Below the pieces are notes generated by a model that was given only the letters and a program-made list of their open reading frames with translations, was not told the origin of the DNA and did not search any database. Below are positions 1 to 13,800 of a DNA stretch of 64,000 nt, piece after piece. Numbering within the stretch: position 1 is the stretch's first letter; each line of letters begins with the position of its first letter. This DNA is from Rhabdornis inornatus (taxonomy: Eukaryota > Chordata > Aves > Passeriformes > Rhabdornithidae), in NCBI GenBank assembly GCA_013397075.1, contig VWZS01004382.1:57301-121300 (forward strand). Reading direction: 5' to 3'. Position numbers and translations under genes: made by a program.

Positions 1-56
1 GGAAGGAAGGAAGGAAGGAAGGAAGGAAGGAAGGAAGGAAGGAAGGAAGGAAGGAA
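1..56. repeat. (GGAA)14 microsatellite
   Basis: Fourteen perfect GGAA units open the window. The same repeat reappears at 939-957, directly before a single N, which suggests that both ends belong to one microsatellite locus split by the assembly. Confidence 0.95.
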
Positions 57-246
57 TCTTTTCATTCTCAGACTAATTCATGAGAAGACAGCAGACTGTT
101 CTTGCCAGTTAGGAAGATCATCCTCACTAAAGAACAATATTAGTATTTAGTTTTGGTGAGGTGGAGGACATACCATGTGTTTCACTCTTGGTGAAATTAA
201 TTAAATGTCACATGCCACAGTTCAGGGTCTGTTGTCCCACAGCTTC

Positions 247-783
247 TGAATTAATGACAACGAAAGATGTTTTGCACTTGAGAGAGCTGACACAAATTTG
301 TAACTGAAGTTCTCATAAATGAGAAGCAAACAGGGGTTAGTGTCTTGACCGCATGCATTCAACTGTGCTCTCAAACTAGAGAGTTTTTCATCCACTTTGC
401 AAGCTATGAACTGCTGCTAATCTTTGATGAAACAGTGACATTTTACCAATCTCAATAACAACTGATAAGTGCCTCCTGTTGACAGTAGTACTGTGTTTTA
501 ATGAACAAATAAACAGCTTATGTACCATTCTTGGCAAGAAACCCCATTCACTGACGCAGAGCACCAGCTCTCCCAGTGTTACTTGGGCTAATTGACTCAT
601 TGGATGAAGTTAAATCACACTATCCCCAGTGGGATGTATGTTTCCCAGTAATCAATAGCTCAACAAGATCCACATGGCAGGTAATTAAGTGGAAAGTAAT
701 TAATACCAATCAAATGTTTCATTAAGTTTGCCATTCCTTCACTCAGAAGTCCCAGTGTACCGTAAATAAGGCTCCGAAGAAAA
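247..783. repeat. 537-bp duplicated block, copy 1 (probable assembly artefact)
   Basis: This block recurs at 959-1495 with a constant offset of 712 bases, and I see no differences between the copies. Copy 1 ends at a single N (784) and copy 2 begins just after a single N (958). A perfect copy bounded by placeholder Ns is best explained by two overlapping contig ends that were not merged. The block has no convincing coding content. Its last 140 bases are rich in TAATTA-type words and could be a non-coding regulatory element, but that is only an impression. Confidence 0.9.
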
Positions 784-958
784 NGTTTTTTTAACTGTCA
801 TTTGGTTATTTGTGTGTGTGGTTTGGTTTTTTAATTATTGTTTCCAGCCAAGAGGGTTGTTTTTATACCTTCAGTTATATCCCATGGGAACTATAAATAG
901 GAATACTGGTTTCTTTGTCTATTTTAAATCACAAGAGAGGAAGGAAGGAAGGAAGGAN
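784..958. other. 173-bp contig fragment between two single-N gaps
   Basis: Single Ns at 784 and 958 bracket a unique fragment whose right end is (GGAA)n. The window itself starts with (GGAA)n, so this fragment probably belongs to the left of base 1 and was placed in the wrong order. Confidence 0.75.
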
Positions 959-1495
959 TGAATTAATGACAACGAAAGATGTTTTGCACTTGAGAGAGCT
1001 GACACAAATTTGTAACTGAAGTTCTCATAAATGAGAAGCAAACAGGGGTTAGTGTCTTGACCGCATGCATTCAACTGTGCTCTCAAACTAGAGAGTTTTT
1101 CATCCACTTTGCAAGCTATGAACTGCTGCTAATCTTTGATGAAACAGTGACATTTTACCAATCTCAATAACAACTGATAAGTGCCTCCTGTTGACAGTAG
1201 TACTGTGTTTTAATGAACAAATAAACAGCTTATGTACCATTCTTGGCAAGAAACCCCATTCACTGACGCAGAGCACCAGCTCTCCCAGTGTTACTTGGGC
1301 TAATTGACTCATTGGATGAAGTTAAATCACACTATCCCCAGTGGGATGTATGTTTCCCAGTAATCAATAGCTCAACAAGATCCACATGGCAGGTAATTAA
1401 GTGGAAAGTAATTAATACCAATCAAATGTTTCATTAAGTTTGCCATTCCTTCACTCAGAAGTCCCAGTGTACCGTAAATAAGGCTCCGAAGAAAA
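959..1495. repeat. 537-bp duplicated block, copy 2
   Basis: This is the second copy of the block at 247-783. Unlike copy 1 it continues without a break into downstream sequence at 1496, so it is probably the genuine locus. Confidence 0.9.
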
Positions 1496-2260
1496 GAATA
1501 AATACACTCTGTTTCCTAGCAAGCTAAATATTTTTGCTAAATTCTTCACTGCTCTGTGCACCATTTCAAAGTAGCATCTCATACACACAAATGTCCTGGT
1601 ATTAAATCCTAGAAGAGATTCTCAGCTCAACTGTCTTAAAGATTTGCCTGCTGCCTGAAAGAAAAGATGGTTCTTCAGTCCAAACCAAAGGTATTACGTT
1701 AATTGTGAAGAGGATTTGGAGTACTCCTTTTTGCAGCAGTATTTTACCTGTCATACAAGTGAGGCAAAAGGTGTAAGAAAATGTAAAATATTCCATGTTC
1801 ACAAAGAGAGTGGAACAAAAAAGTCAAAACAATTACTCCCAGCTATATGAGCAAATGACCACCTCCCGTATTCCATACCCCTGTTAATTTTTTAGCGATC
1901 CTTGAACATATTGGAAGAGGACTTTAAAAGATTTGATTCTAATTTTGTATACAGAGTAAGACAGGGATAGATTTCTGCCTTAGAAAATTTCCTGAGCAAA
2001 TTCTCACCTTGTCCAATGGTCTGCAAAGCTGGAAGCCACCAGAGGAAAGGAATCTTTCCCTCATCACATGAAGCGTCACTTCTTTCTCTTTTACCAGCCT
2101 TTTTAGCTGCAGACGTTAGACTATTGTTAAAATACTGGTTCTAGGATTACTCTGTCTCAGGACTTCTTGGTGTGTACACAAGTGAATGGAAACAATGAAT
2201 TAGGAGAAAACATTGAATAAAAACCCAGCTGAGAAGAATGGTAAACCTAACCTTTTGCCT
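1496..2260. other. Non-coding, nothing recognised
   Basis: AT-rich unique sequence between the duplicated block and the inverted copy. I see no exon with plausible splice sites, no RNA gene and no repeat I can name. Confidence 0.5.
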
Positions 2261-2381
2261 CAGTGAATGGGGTTTCTTGCCAAGAATGGTACATAAGCTG
2301 CTTATTTGTTCAATAAAATATAGTACTGCAGTCAATAGGAGGCACTTTTCAGTTGTTATTGAGATTGGTAAAATGTCACTG
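2261..2381 (-). repeat. Inverted, diverged copy of 1145-1265
   Basis: Read on the minus strand, these 121 bases align without gaps to 1145-1265 (and 433-553), with about nine substitutions by eye, roughly 93% identity. The arms are separated by about 1 kb. This is either a dispersed unnamed repeat present twice or an old local inverted duplication. No coding function is visible. Confidence 0.8.
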
Positions 2382-2754
2382 CACACCTCTCTCTGGAAAA
2401 CATAAACTTTTTATTGTGGGAGAAAACTTCCAGTTTGGATAGACTTTAGCATCTGGAGAGAGTCTCTCTTCTGTATAATAACAATTTATGGGTAGCCTGT
2501 CCAACAGTAGCCACAATTATGGAGTAAAATAGGGTGAACTTATAAAATTAAAGCAAAAAAGCAGCTTCTTACTTTAGCAGTAAGTAGGTTTAGGAATACA
2601 TTCACAGACAATATTTTTAAGTGCAAACAAGTTCCATAAAGGAAGACACAGATATTCCCAGTTGGCCTAGTGTTTTCTTCCAATTTAAATTTTCTACTTT
2701 TCAAAATCCACACTTTGATGCCATTTTAATCTGTTACAAGATCTGTTTTCTCTC

Positions 2755-4605
2755 TTGCAGGGGAAATACCAAAGCCCAGGTAGAATTTAATCTGGCTACT
2801 GCTGTAAAAGACCCAACTAATGCTTTTACAAATACATCATCAACAACAGGAGAGCTAAGGAGAATCTCCACCCTTCACTGGATGTAGACAGGAACATAGC
2901 AACAAAGGATGAGGAGAAGCCTGAGAAACTTAATGCCTTTGCCCCAGTCTTGAACACCAAGACCAGTTGTCCTCAGGGCACTCAGCCCCTAAGCTGGAAA
3001 ACAGAGATAGGGAGAAAATGAAGCCCCCACAATCCAGGTCAACCATTTTGTCAGTGACCAGCTACACCACTTAGACACACACAAGTCCACAGAGTCAGAT
3101 GGCATCCACCCAACGGTACTAATGGAGCTGATGGAATAATCACCAAGCCACTTTCCATTTTTTACCAGCAGTCTTGGCTAACTGGAGAGATCCCCCTGAC
3201 TGAAAATTATCAGATGTGATGCCCATCTACAAGAAGGGCTGGAAGGAGGTTCTGGGAAACCAGAGGCCTGTCAGCCTGACCCCAGTGCCAGGGAAAGTCA
3301 TGGAGAAGATCACCTGGAATGCGATTACATGGCATTTTCAGGACAAACAGAGGAAGGCAGGCCCAGACAGCACCGATTTTGGAAAGGCAGGTCTTGCTTG
3401 ACCAAACTGATCTTCCACTATAACAGGATGACACATTTTGTAGATGAGATAAAGACTGTGGATGTTGTTTCCTTAGGTTTTAGTAAAGCCTTTGACATCA
3501 TTTCCCACAGGATTCTCCTGGAGAAGCCGGCTTCCCATGTCTGGGAACATGTGCACAGTTTACAGGCTGAAATACTGGCTGGTTGGCCAGGCCCAGAGAG
3601 TGGTGGTGAATGGACCTGCATCAACTGGCAGCCAGAATCCAGTGGTGTTCCCCAGGGCTCAGTGCGGGGGCCAGTCCAGCCTAACACCTGTGTCGGTGGT
3701 CTGGATGAGGGGATGGAGTGCCCCCTCAGTGCGTTTGCAGTGACACCACGTTGGGTGGGAGTGCTGATCTGCTGGAGCACAGGAAGGATCTACAGAGGGC
3801 CCTGGACAAGCTGGACTGAGGGGAGGAGGCCAGTGGCATGAGGTTCAACAAGGCCAAGTCCTGGGTCCTGCCCTTGGGGCACAGCAGTCCCTGCAGCATT
3901 ACAGACTGGGGGAAGCATGGCTGGAAGTCTGCCCAGTAGAAAAAGAGCTGGAGATGCTGGTCAACAACACTAGACTATGAGCCAGCATGTGCCCAGGTGG
4001 CCAAGAAGGCCAAGGGCATCTTGGCTTAGATCAGAAGGAATGTGGCCAACAGGACCAGAGCAGTGACTGAACCCCTGTACTTGGCACTGGTAAGGTCATA
4101 CCTCTAATCCTGTATTCAGTTTTAGGACCCTCACTTCAGTAAAGACATTGAGGAACTGGAGAGAGTCCAGCGAAGGGCAACAGAGCTGGGAAGGGATCTG
4201 AAGAGTAAATCACATGAGGAGTGGATGAGGTGCTGGGGGTATTTAGCTTGGAGAAAAGGAGCCTCAGGGAAGACCTTAACCCTCTCCATGAGCACATGAA
4301 AGGAGGCTGGAGACAGGTGGGGATCAGTTCTCTTTTCCTGAGTAACAAGTGACAGGGCAAGAGGAAATTGCCTCAAGTTCCACCAGGGGAATATCGGAAA
4401 GTATTTCTTCTTTGAAAGGATGGTCGGGATTGGAGCAGGCTGTCCAAGAAAGAGGTGTAATTACCATTCCCGGAAGTTTTCAAAAGGTGTTTGGATGTGG
4501 AACTTGGGGATATTGTTTAGTGGTAAACAAGGCAGTGCTGGGTTAATGGTTGGATCTTGAGGTCTTAGAGATCTTTTTCAATCTTAATGATTCTATGATC
4601 CTGTG
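2755..4605 (+). mobile_element. CR1-type LINE retrotransposon, 5'-truncated and dead
   Basis: The translated plus strand gives CR1 reverse-transcriptase blocks in order: a fragment with YKKG near 3225, a QHRFWKGRSCLTKL block near 3370, FSKAFD near 3480, SGVPQGSV near 3640 and MRFNKAK near 3840. The 3' end (about 4590-4605) carries the ATTCTATGATCCTGTG-type octamer typical of CR1. The element starts in the middle of ORF2, so it is 5'-truncated, as most CR1 copies are. The catalytic FADD block expected after SGVPQGS is lost in a frameshifted stretch near 3730, and several stops follow, so it is inactive. CR1 elements are the dominant LINE in birds and reptiles. The left border is approximate. 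Confidence 0.9.
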
Positions 4606-7540
4606 AACTCACTCTTTCCCAAAATGAGCAATTCTCTGTGTCCAGAAGATTGAACAGTAGAAAGCTGACACAAATATAAGGCTGAATCTAGAGTCACTGT
4701 GTAAACATGCTCAGAACACAGTCCAAGTAAGAGGAATAATGCCTCTAATACAAGTACAAGAATTGGAAAACATAAAAAATAATCATAACTGAAATAAATA
4801 ATTTTAAAAACCCTCTATTTTCTGCTAAAAATATAACTTGTAATGTAGGTAAGATGTGCTATGTATATTTATATGTATGCCTATTTTAAATCTATTTTGA
4901 TGTGTATTGTATACATATGTTAAGAATGCTCTAGTGCACTCAAGTATACAGAGTAAGATTAGCTGGATTTATGGATGATATTACTCTTCTGAACATTTCA
5001 GATTTTTTATAATCTCTAGATCTTCCTATACTAAGTACAAAGCATTTTGTTGAACAAAAAATCTGCTCTGATACCTACACACAGAGTTCCCATTGATTTC
5101 TGCACTGCTGACTTCAATGGGACTTGAATGTGTGTACTGGAGGGCAAAAGGCAGCTATTTATAGTCTATCATTCCCGGCAAAAATGAGCAGACTGGCTGT
5201 CCATTATACTCTCATCTATGGTATCTCTAACACTTTTTGAATCATCTTCTCTCATTTAATCCAATTAATTGCAAATGAGCTATAGTATATCTTCTAATGA
5301 ATCAATTTAGCAAGAGAAAAATAGAGAACTATGTACTTATCAGCCAGGTTTGAAACATAAAAATTACAAGTTTTTTTCCTTGTTTCTAAATAATGTTGCT
5401 TAGTTATCTTCCACAGATCCCTTAGAATTTCTTTTTTTAGTACAGAAGAATGAGCAGACTATAACAAAAGCCAAGGCTTCCTCAACTTTGTAAAAATAGC
5501 AAAAAGGAAAAAAAATCAAATCAAGAATTTTCATCTATGTGTATTTCTTCTTTTAGAAAGCTATGCAGCTACACAGATGATCTGCTGCTTCATAATGCTC
5601 TTCTGTTTGAAATAAACAGACTTTTTCTGTCTATTTCAAAAAATACAAAAACACAATAATATTTTGGCTTTAAAAAATTTAAAAACAGAAAGGGAAGATT
5701 CATTCTGGGTTCCAAAGTGAAAAATAGGACACCGTTCTTTTCCTGAGTGCAAATTGTTTCCCATTTCATTTTCCAGCCAAGAGGATCTGATGCTTTGCAA
5801 TTTGAAATCAGAAAGGATTTGTAGGAAAACACTTGTTTATTTTCTATCTCAGTTTTGTGAACAGAGTATGAGTCTGAACTAGGCTTGAGTCACATCATGC
5901 ATGTAGTCCTTGAGGAAATGGAAAAGAGAAAATTTATCTTGGACATAGGCATAAGAACATAGAGGTTCAGAAATACATAGATATCAACAGTCTTGAAACA
6001 AGACCAAAGTCCAGTTTAACCTGGTTGAATTTATCCCTTTTCAATATAATTCAGCTGCTTGTTCTCTTAACCAAAGAACACCTTCTCTCTTGTCTTCTCT
6101 TAACACAAAAAAGCACCTTATCTTCCCTATAACTGTTCTGGTAATAGTTGTGTTTGTAATGGTAACATCTTACTGAAACAGAAAAGATCTTGGATAGGAA
6201 TTAGGCCACAGTCTTTGGAAAATGCTATTTGTAAAATTCTGATTATCTATGGGGAGTGGTACCACCAGAAACTTCATATTAAACATTCCTCAGATTTCAA
6301 AGCCATATATTTTACCCGGCTGGATAGCCTGACTAATAAAATTCTGGAGTTTGATGCTAGGATATGCCTTCTAAGAATAGCAGGGCTGTGTCTGAAAACC
6401 TGCCTCCAGCAACTACAGCTGTGTGTGCCTTCTTATAACCATGTAGTAAGGGAAGTGTTCCTAAGAAAATCTCCATCCAGACTTGCTAAGAAAATCATGG
6501 TCATGCCTTTAATGTGACAAATGGTCACTGGATAGCAGTAAAAGCAGGTGCAGGGGAAACAGAGGAAATGTAAAACACCCTAGGAAAAAACCAAACAAAA
6601 CAAAAACCAAAATAACAAGTTAAGAAGTAGCACTATTAAAAAATATTAATGAAAATTGCAGAAGGGGATTATCTCTAAAATACTGCAGTTGTAGAGAAAG
6701 TGTTCATTTCAGCCCTGATTCCTCCATTAATCTCTTGGCACAGGTAAAATACCAGGTATTTAAGGACAGACCCTTCTGCCAAATTCTCACCAATGTGAAA
6801 AAAATCACTTGCGTTCTGGCAGCTCAAGAACTAAATGCTTTTTTCAAGAACTAAAATTGTTTTCTCAGAAATAAATTGTCAATATCAAGTATTCCAGCTT
6901 TACTGATGCCACACAGACTGTTTAAATAACCTTCACTATGGCTAACCTTCACCAAAAGCATCTTCATTTAATCAGTTTCAGGATTCCTAACGTGTATTCA
7001 CATGGCATATGTTTTCTAACACCTCATTAAATTGAACACTCTGTAAAAGTAATTTTAAATCCAGAAAATTTTTTCTGAAGATTTAACAAATGTAATAAAT
7101 ACATATGAAAATGTTATGCTCCAAGAGCATACCCTGATTGAAAAAAGAAGAAAGACATAGAAACATTTCTGTCCAGTGACAGAACTAACATTTTAGGCTC
7201 ACTAATGTTTCAACCAGCAGAACAAATCTTTGGTAGCAGTCTGGAAAAATAAAATTTCCTGTAAATCAAATTAAAGGACGAACTGAAAATTGTATGCTTT
7301 CACATTTTCACAAAAGTCCTTTTCATCTTCTGTTTCTAATGTAAAGGTAGTGCTCTATATAAATTGTCTATATGCACACAGCATGTGCACTTTGTTGTGA
7401 GTGACTGTGTTTCCACAGCAGTAATTCCAAATGAGGGAAATCCAGCTATCACCAAATGAGGCAAACAAGCCACACACATGATTCTTCCTACCACACTGTT
7501 CAGGATGATGGAGCACAGGATATGCAAAGAGTGTTGAGAT
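4606..7540. other. AT-rich intergenic DNA, nothing recognised
   Basis: No open frame here has credible splice sites or a recognisable protein family. A 100-codon frame near 6.2-6.5 kb has no family signature. I see no RNA gene and no clear repeat. Confidence 0.5.
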
Positions 7541-7544
7541 CTAG

Positions 7545-7853
7545 ATTTGTTTGGCCTCCAAAAAAAAGAAAAGGCAGGACAGAGAATTGATGGCTGTCCA
7601 CAGATGCCTAATGAAGAAGATGGAAGGAGAACAAAGCTGGGAGCTATGTTAGGAATTGCTGGATAAATCCTAGGAAAAACTTTTTAGTCGTGAGTATGTT
7701 CAAGCAGTGGAAGAGATTGCTCAGAGAGGGTGTGAAATGACCTTCCTCACAGACCTTCAAAATTTAGCTGGGCATAGACATGAGCAAGGTATATTAACTG
7801 GGCCTGTATTGAGTAGGGTTTGGACTGAACACTCCCCTTGATCTCCCTTGGAA
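7545..7853 (+). mobile_element. CR1 LINE 3' fragment (diverged)
   Basis: The order of phrases matches the 3' end of CR1: a segment on a single head or window of cases (GTTCAAGCAGTGGAAGAGAT near 7698), then CTTCAAAATTTAGCTGG near 7756, GAGCAAGG..TAACTGGGCC near 7781, and a terminal TTTGGACTGAACACTCC..TTGATCTCCCTTGG near 7819. It lacks most of ORF2 and is clearly older than the copy at 2.8-4.6 kb. Borders are approximate. Confidence 0.7.
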
Positions 7854-7859
7854 ATGAAA

Positions 7860-10800
7860 ATATTCTTTGGTTCCAGATGCTTATATTCACTGTTCTCGAG
7901 CCTGAATAAAAGCTCCATTCCTAGTTCTCCCTAAGGAATCCCACTACTGACTACCAGCACAAAACAGGCATTAATTTAGTCTCACATATGTAGGATCTGG
8001 TAACAGCTTCTCATGTTTTTTCTCTTTAAGAATGACACCTTCCAAGTTTTTACCATGTCTTCCCCAAATTATTATAAACCTACAATATTTTATAATTAAA
8101 TAAGCAAAAAAAATTCATTAAATGAAGAAAAATCTGTGCTTATTCTTAGTGGAATTTTTAAACCGTAACACAGAGAAATATTAAGAACTCATGCTGTGAT
8201 TGTGCAGTATTCAGTGAAAGGGAAGAATCTGAGGAAAAAACCCTCCCTTGTCTTCATAATGTGGGAGTATGAAAAGGATATCCCCTCAAGGACAATGCAC
8301 CTAAGTTCTTCATAGGTGTTTGAAATAGCTCTTTTCAAGCCTTCAAAGTGAATCTTGGGGGAAAACAACAACAAAACAAAAAACAAAAACAAACAAACAA
8401 ACAAAAAACACAAAAAACAAAAAAACAAAAACAACAACAACAAAAAAGAACAACCATAAGATTTACTGTGTTCTGTTACTACTTTGCAGAATGAATCATC
8501 AGTCACAACATCAACCCTAAAAGCAGGAATGAGCAATAAATGTTATATTAAATTTTGTCACAGAATGGAGAAGTGGATGGGTATTATGCTCTAGGGTTTT
8601 GGCTCGAACTATTTACTGAACTCCCATATTCTCCATTACTATCCTCTGATTCCTTCAGCAGAGAAAACCTAAAGCCCACCAAAATACACTCTTATGTATA
8701 GGCATGAATGTATGTAGCATTGTGCTACCTAAAGTTTGTTAAGTTTTCTATGCTTACAAACCTAGACCAACAGCCCTTGGTTTTCTGTGTGTTATTGCTG
8801 AAACATGTGTTTTCTTCCCCTCAATATAAAAAATATTAATATCCACCTCAATAACAATAAAATAATGTGCTCATGTACACAGGCAAAAGTATCTTCCTAA
8901 TGAAAAAAAAATCACTGTTCTTCTGTAGGTTCAAAATGAAGTTCAAAAGACATTGCAAGAATATGTCAGAGTGAAAAAAAAATTATTCTACTCTCTATTT
9001 TGATTAGCATACAAGATATTGTAAAGTTTTTCCCAAAATTACAAAGTTGGAATTCTTAATCCAATTTGTGTTGAAACATAAGCAAGTTCCTGACGTACAT
9101 TTCATGGGCAAGAGGAAAACAGCATCTCTTTTAAGAGAAGGTCCTCCTGTAGCCGGGCTTAAACTATTGTAAGCCATTAGGAGATTTACACAGCTGTTTC
9201 TTAAAAGTTTATTTACTTGAGTAAGGTGACCTGAACAGAAGCCTTTAAGAGATTCTTCCCTGTTTGTCCACCGTCTGCTATACAGAAAGCAAAAATGATT
9301 TGCTAATGTTTCCTGATGAGAAACTCTTATACAAAGACCTACAGTCCTGTTACCCCTTTTTTCCCCTTCCCTGTCCCCTTCCCCTTTTCCGTTGCCTTCT
9401 TCTTTTTCTTTTTTATTGAGGGGTAAGAATAGCATTGCAATTTGGGTTTTCTCAGTAACACTGAATTCAACAGTGAGAGCAGCAGGAGGAAGCACAGTGA
9501 AATCAAATTCTATTTCAGTTTTTCTTCATGTTTTAGAAATCTGTGTGGGGTTTTACATGTTGGTTGTGGCCAATTTTCTCTTTCTCTGATTTTCTCTTAG
9601 GCTCCGTGGTTGTCTTCCTGCCTAGTCACTGAGCTTTGGTGTAGATCTAAAATCAAAAGTTCTTTTTCCTTCTGTTCTTGCCCTTGACTACTTTCAAATC
9701 AGATCAAAATATATACTGTCACACAGTAAAAAAATAGGAAAAGGTACAAAAGGACACAGAGAGAGATAGAAAAAAAAATGAAAGAACTTCCTCTTTCTTT
9801 TAAATAGTTTCAGAAAGAAAAAATCTCTGGAAAATATTATTTGGGGTTCTTCCCTTTATGAGATTCTCTTACAGTAAGTGCTTTTTTAACAGTGAGAAAG
9901 CATAACACAGTGTTTCTCTAGGATCTGTGATCTGTGTTAGCTGCATGGTTTTGCCTATGTTTTTCCAATTTTTTCTATTCATGAAGAGAAAATAATTTTG
10001 CTTGGGGGTTCACCTGTCAGCTTTGATTACATGCTGCAGTTGTACAATATAAGTCAGAGCATACAGAGTACAGGTAGTTATCAGTTGTCACTGACAAGGG
10101 GGAGAGGAAGAAGATGAGGATGAGAAAAAGAAAAAAAGGAGTTCATTTGAATTTTAGGATTTTTTTTCAGGTGGGTGGGTTTTTTGAGAGGGAGGGTATT
10201 GATTTTTTCTTACTATTTAAACAGAAAGTAGCTGGATTCTTAAAATTACATTTTAATTATATATGGCAAAAAGATAAAGATAATAATAAGATCACTGCTA
10301 GAAAGATCTCTGGCTTTTAATCACAATATAAATATTTAAAGATGAACAAATGTAGAAAAACTGAGACAGACCTCACAGGATCTCCACAGAGGAGTCTGGC
10401 TCGTGAAAAACTTATGGTTGGAGAAAGGCTGTAAATAAGGCTGATGCAATTCAATGTTTCAAACCGTAAAATTAAGAAGACCAAGCCATAGTTTACAGTT
10501 AAAATATCTAGCTGTCACAATGGTCAGCTCCCTCCATCATAAATACCTCTTTTATGCATTCACAGCTCTCCTTTTCTTTAATACAATGGACTCAAACTTT
10601 AAATGTCAAGAAAAATATCCTCCTGCTGAGATATTCTTACTCTTAACATTCTGTGTTATGTCACTAGTTTTGTTAATTGACTTTACTGTCAATGCATGTC
10701 TGGAATTATTATTATCATTATTGTTATTACTATTACATTTTTAGTAAGAATTCTGCATATGCACTTTTTGTTGTGGAAAAGAATCCCATAGGCAAAAACT

Positions 10801-13800
10801 AATGACTACACTTCAGGATAAAATGAAAATCACCTTTTCTGTTATTGCATGATAAGGCTTCTGTCTCCTCGTTAATACCAACAATAGTTGGAAATATCTC
10901 TGTTAACATCCATACTAAGGGTTCACAAAAGTCTTTTTTTAAAAACCTAATTTTCACATAAGATGCTAAAATGTTTCTTTAGAAAAACAAGTTTCTTTAA
11001 TTATGAGTTTCACATTTTTTGTAATTTCTACTGTCTTTCCTTTTCCTTCCCAATAAAAATGCAGTAGAAAAGCACAATGCTTTATTATTTTCCTTTAATC
11101 AACTATAACTTCAGAAAACAAATCCTAAATTAAACATCATAAAAAATAAAACTGAACGTGTTGGATTTTGGTTATGTTTCTGCTTCCCCCACATGTATAC
11201 TTTTTCTGTGAAGAAAAAGAAAGTGATGGACCCAGGAGGAGAACAGGAAAAAAGACATTGTGAGAAATTATGAAAATAATTTTAAAATACAAAAACCAGT
11301 TCAATTTGAAGAGACGCTTAATAAAGCTAGACTCAGTCTTGAAGAGTTTTACTGAAAACATGTTTTCTAATTTTGCCGACAGTTTTTTTTTCCTAACAGC
11401 TGCACATTTCTTATTGATTATAGAAATGTTGTGGCCATCCCAACCCTCCACAGTTGCAGACTGCTCAAATGAAAGCAGAAGCAACTAGAATAGAAATAAG
11501 CATCAAATTTATTTATGAGCTCTAGCAAGGCACATTAAAAAACATGACTAATGTACTAATGTCGTCCATATTTGATGCCAAAATGTTTTCATTAATTTGC
11601 TATTTTTTCCCTAACATATCTAACAGATTAACCCTTTATGGCTTTATATCTTCAGTTTCACTTTATTTCTCTTCATCATGGTATTTTAAATTTTTTAAAT
11701 GGTATATTTTAATTTTTAAAAGACCAGCTATTTTGAATAAAGTGATGATCAAAAGTCAAAAATACACTTGAAAGCCACAACTGTAGATATTCAATAGACT
11801 AGAAAGGTGCATTCGGGGGCAGACTGACAACCTATATTCTTTAAAAACTTGATTATTTTTAAACTTTATCTATTAAAAAAAAAAGTGAACTGTAGTAAAT
11901 AGTGGCTTAATGACATTGTAAACTTTCAGGCTGGTTGCACCATCACACCCAGGAATACAAACTTAAAAATGCTGGTACCATTAGTACCAAATATTCTGTG
12001 CTAGGAACAACTGAAGGTGAAGGATAGTTTTACATGTTCTAGCAGGGAAAGAAAAAGATGAGAACAGTGATAAAAACAGGATACGAGGAAGGTGAGGAAC
12101 AATCTTTTTTAGATTGCTCTTTAGTATTTTGTCTCAGCTATAAAGTAACGTAAAATTTCAGCAAAAAGCCAGCATCCTAGAAGCAATTATACAAATAGCA
12201 ACAATTTCTAAATGCTCCTTTTGTAATGATGTGTCTTCTAGAGGTCAAAAGTGTCATTCTAGCATAGGGTTTGTTAAATGTTATTTACATAACAGCAGGA
12301 GACTCTTCTCCTAGCTTATGACAAGCTCCTACCACGAACAAACCACACAATGGTCCTCAGAATGAAACAGTGCAAATCAAATAATCACTATAATAGCATA
12401 GCAAAAGACAGATAAATGCAGAAATTAGGTGGAAAGTATGGTAAGAGAGGGCTTCCATCTAGTATTTAGGAAGGCTATGGATTGTATTAGCTGCAACTCT
12501 TAGTGATTATTTTTGTAAACCTAAGAGTCATACAGATTGTATCATACAGATTTTGACAATTCCCATATTATGAAATGGCTCAAACTACCATTACAATCAA
12601 CAGCTATTACAATCAACTGCAGGACATGGTAGGAAGATGCTGAAATGTCTTTTCTGACAAGTTGTCATTCACTGAGGCTGACCTGAGACCATTTTATTCC
12701 CTTGCTGATTAGACCATCTCTTACTGCAGCCAGGGCTCCAATTTAATACACAAGAATAACACAGTAATTCTTTGTTGCTGGAATTTTTTTTTGTCTCGTC
12801 ACTTTATGCCGAATTCTAACCTTTTACCAATGTCAAGAATGCAGATAAAAGATGTTCAGCGTGTTACAATACATTTTTGGGTGTTGACTGACTACCACTG
12901 TCTTTGTTTATTTTAAGTCACTGTAATTACAAGCTGGAAAAAGAAAGGACAGCCCTGGCTCTAAGGAGATGGGAACACGAGCTTTTTTTCATAGGGACCT
13001 GAAAGAAACTGCAACTTCCCCCCCAGCCTCCACCACCACTCATTGTCACATTGCAACTTGATGTTCTCTTGGCTTGCAAATATTTCTGTAGCTGTGTCTG
13101 AAAACAATGTAGTTGTGACAGGCTTACCTGTTTAGTGCCTCTTTTAATTTGACCACTCTAGTATTTTGTTTGCTTACAAGTACTCTACTCACCTTTATCC
13201 CTGTGAAAGCAGCAGTCCAGACACAACTCAAGACAGCATAGTACAGTGTTCCCCTAAGCATCCTTCAGAACAGTAATAACCAGATGAACTAAAACCCACA
13301 ACAGACTAGAATGTGGAATCTAGTGCTTTTTTAGGAGCTGCAGAGTTAGACAAATGCAATTCTGTTGATGTCAGCAAGCTCAGAAGAAGTGGGAACCAAA
13401 CTGTGAGTTTCAGCTTTAGAAACAGAGTTGGCTACTTCACCTCCAGAGACATTACATTGAAGAGTGGAGACTTCTCTGGTGCTTATTGCAAATAAATTGC
13501 CATTATGACTTTGCATTGGATTACAAAAAGCAGTTGGCTTCACAGAGAGAATAATAATTTGAGATTATAAGAAAAGTTTGAGAAGAGTGTTTACTTTTTT
13601 TCATTTTCTTTCCAATCAACAGTCAATCATTAAATATTCTATAATTTGCAGGAGTGTGTACTTGTCTACCAATATGTTGTACATATTGTTAAACAATATG
13701 TTTGTGTCTGAATATGTATCAGAAGTAGTTATGCTGACTTTCTTACTTTGATGCAAAATTAGAAAAAAAGAGACAGATTACCTTAGAAAAGACTTGAACA

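Noticed and set aside
1..957. GGAA repeats as a CRISPR-like or satellite array
   Set aside because: A simple microsatellite without spacers.
388..1312. Two identical 70-codon minus-strand frames, suggestive of a duplicated gene
   Set aside because: They lie in the assembly duplication. No start context, splice sites or family support.
3329..3841. 170-codon plus-strand open frame
   Set aside because: Part of the decayed CR1 reverse transcriptase, not a host gene.
8189..8536. Minus-strand frame with a Leu/Phe/Cys-rich stretch that looks like a membrane protein
   Set aside because: The hydrophobic part is the translation of the CAAA repeat.
9004..9495. 163-codon minus-strand open frame
   Set aside because: Contains a Lys/Glu/Gly-rich part from a purine-rich tract. 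No domain, no splice context, no sign of coding.
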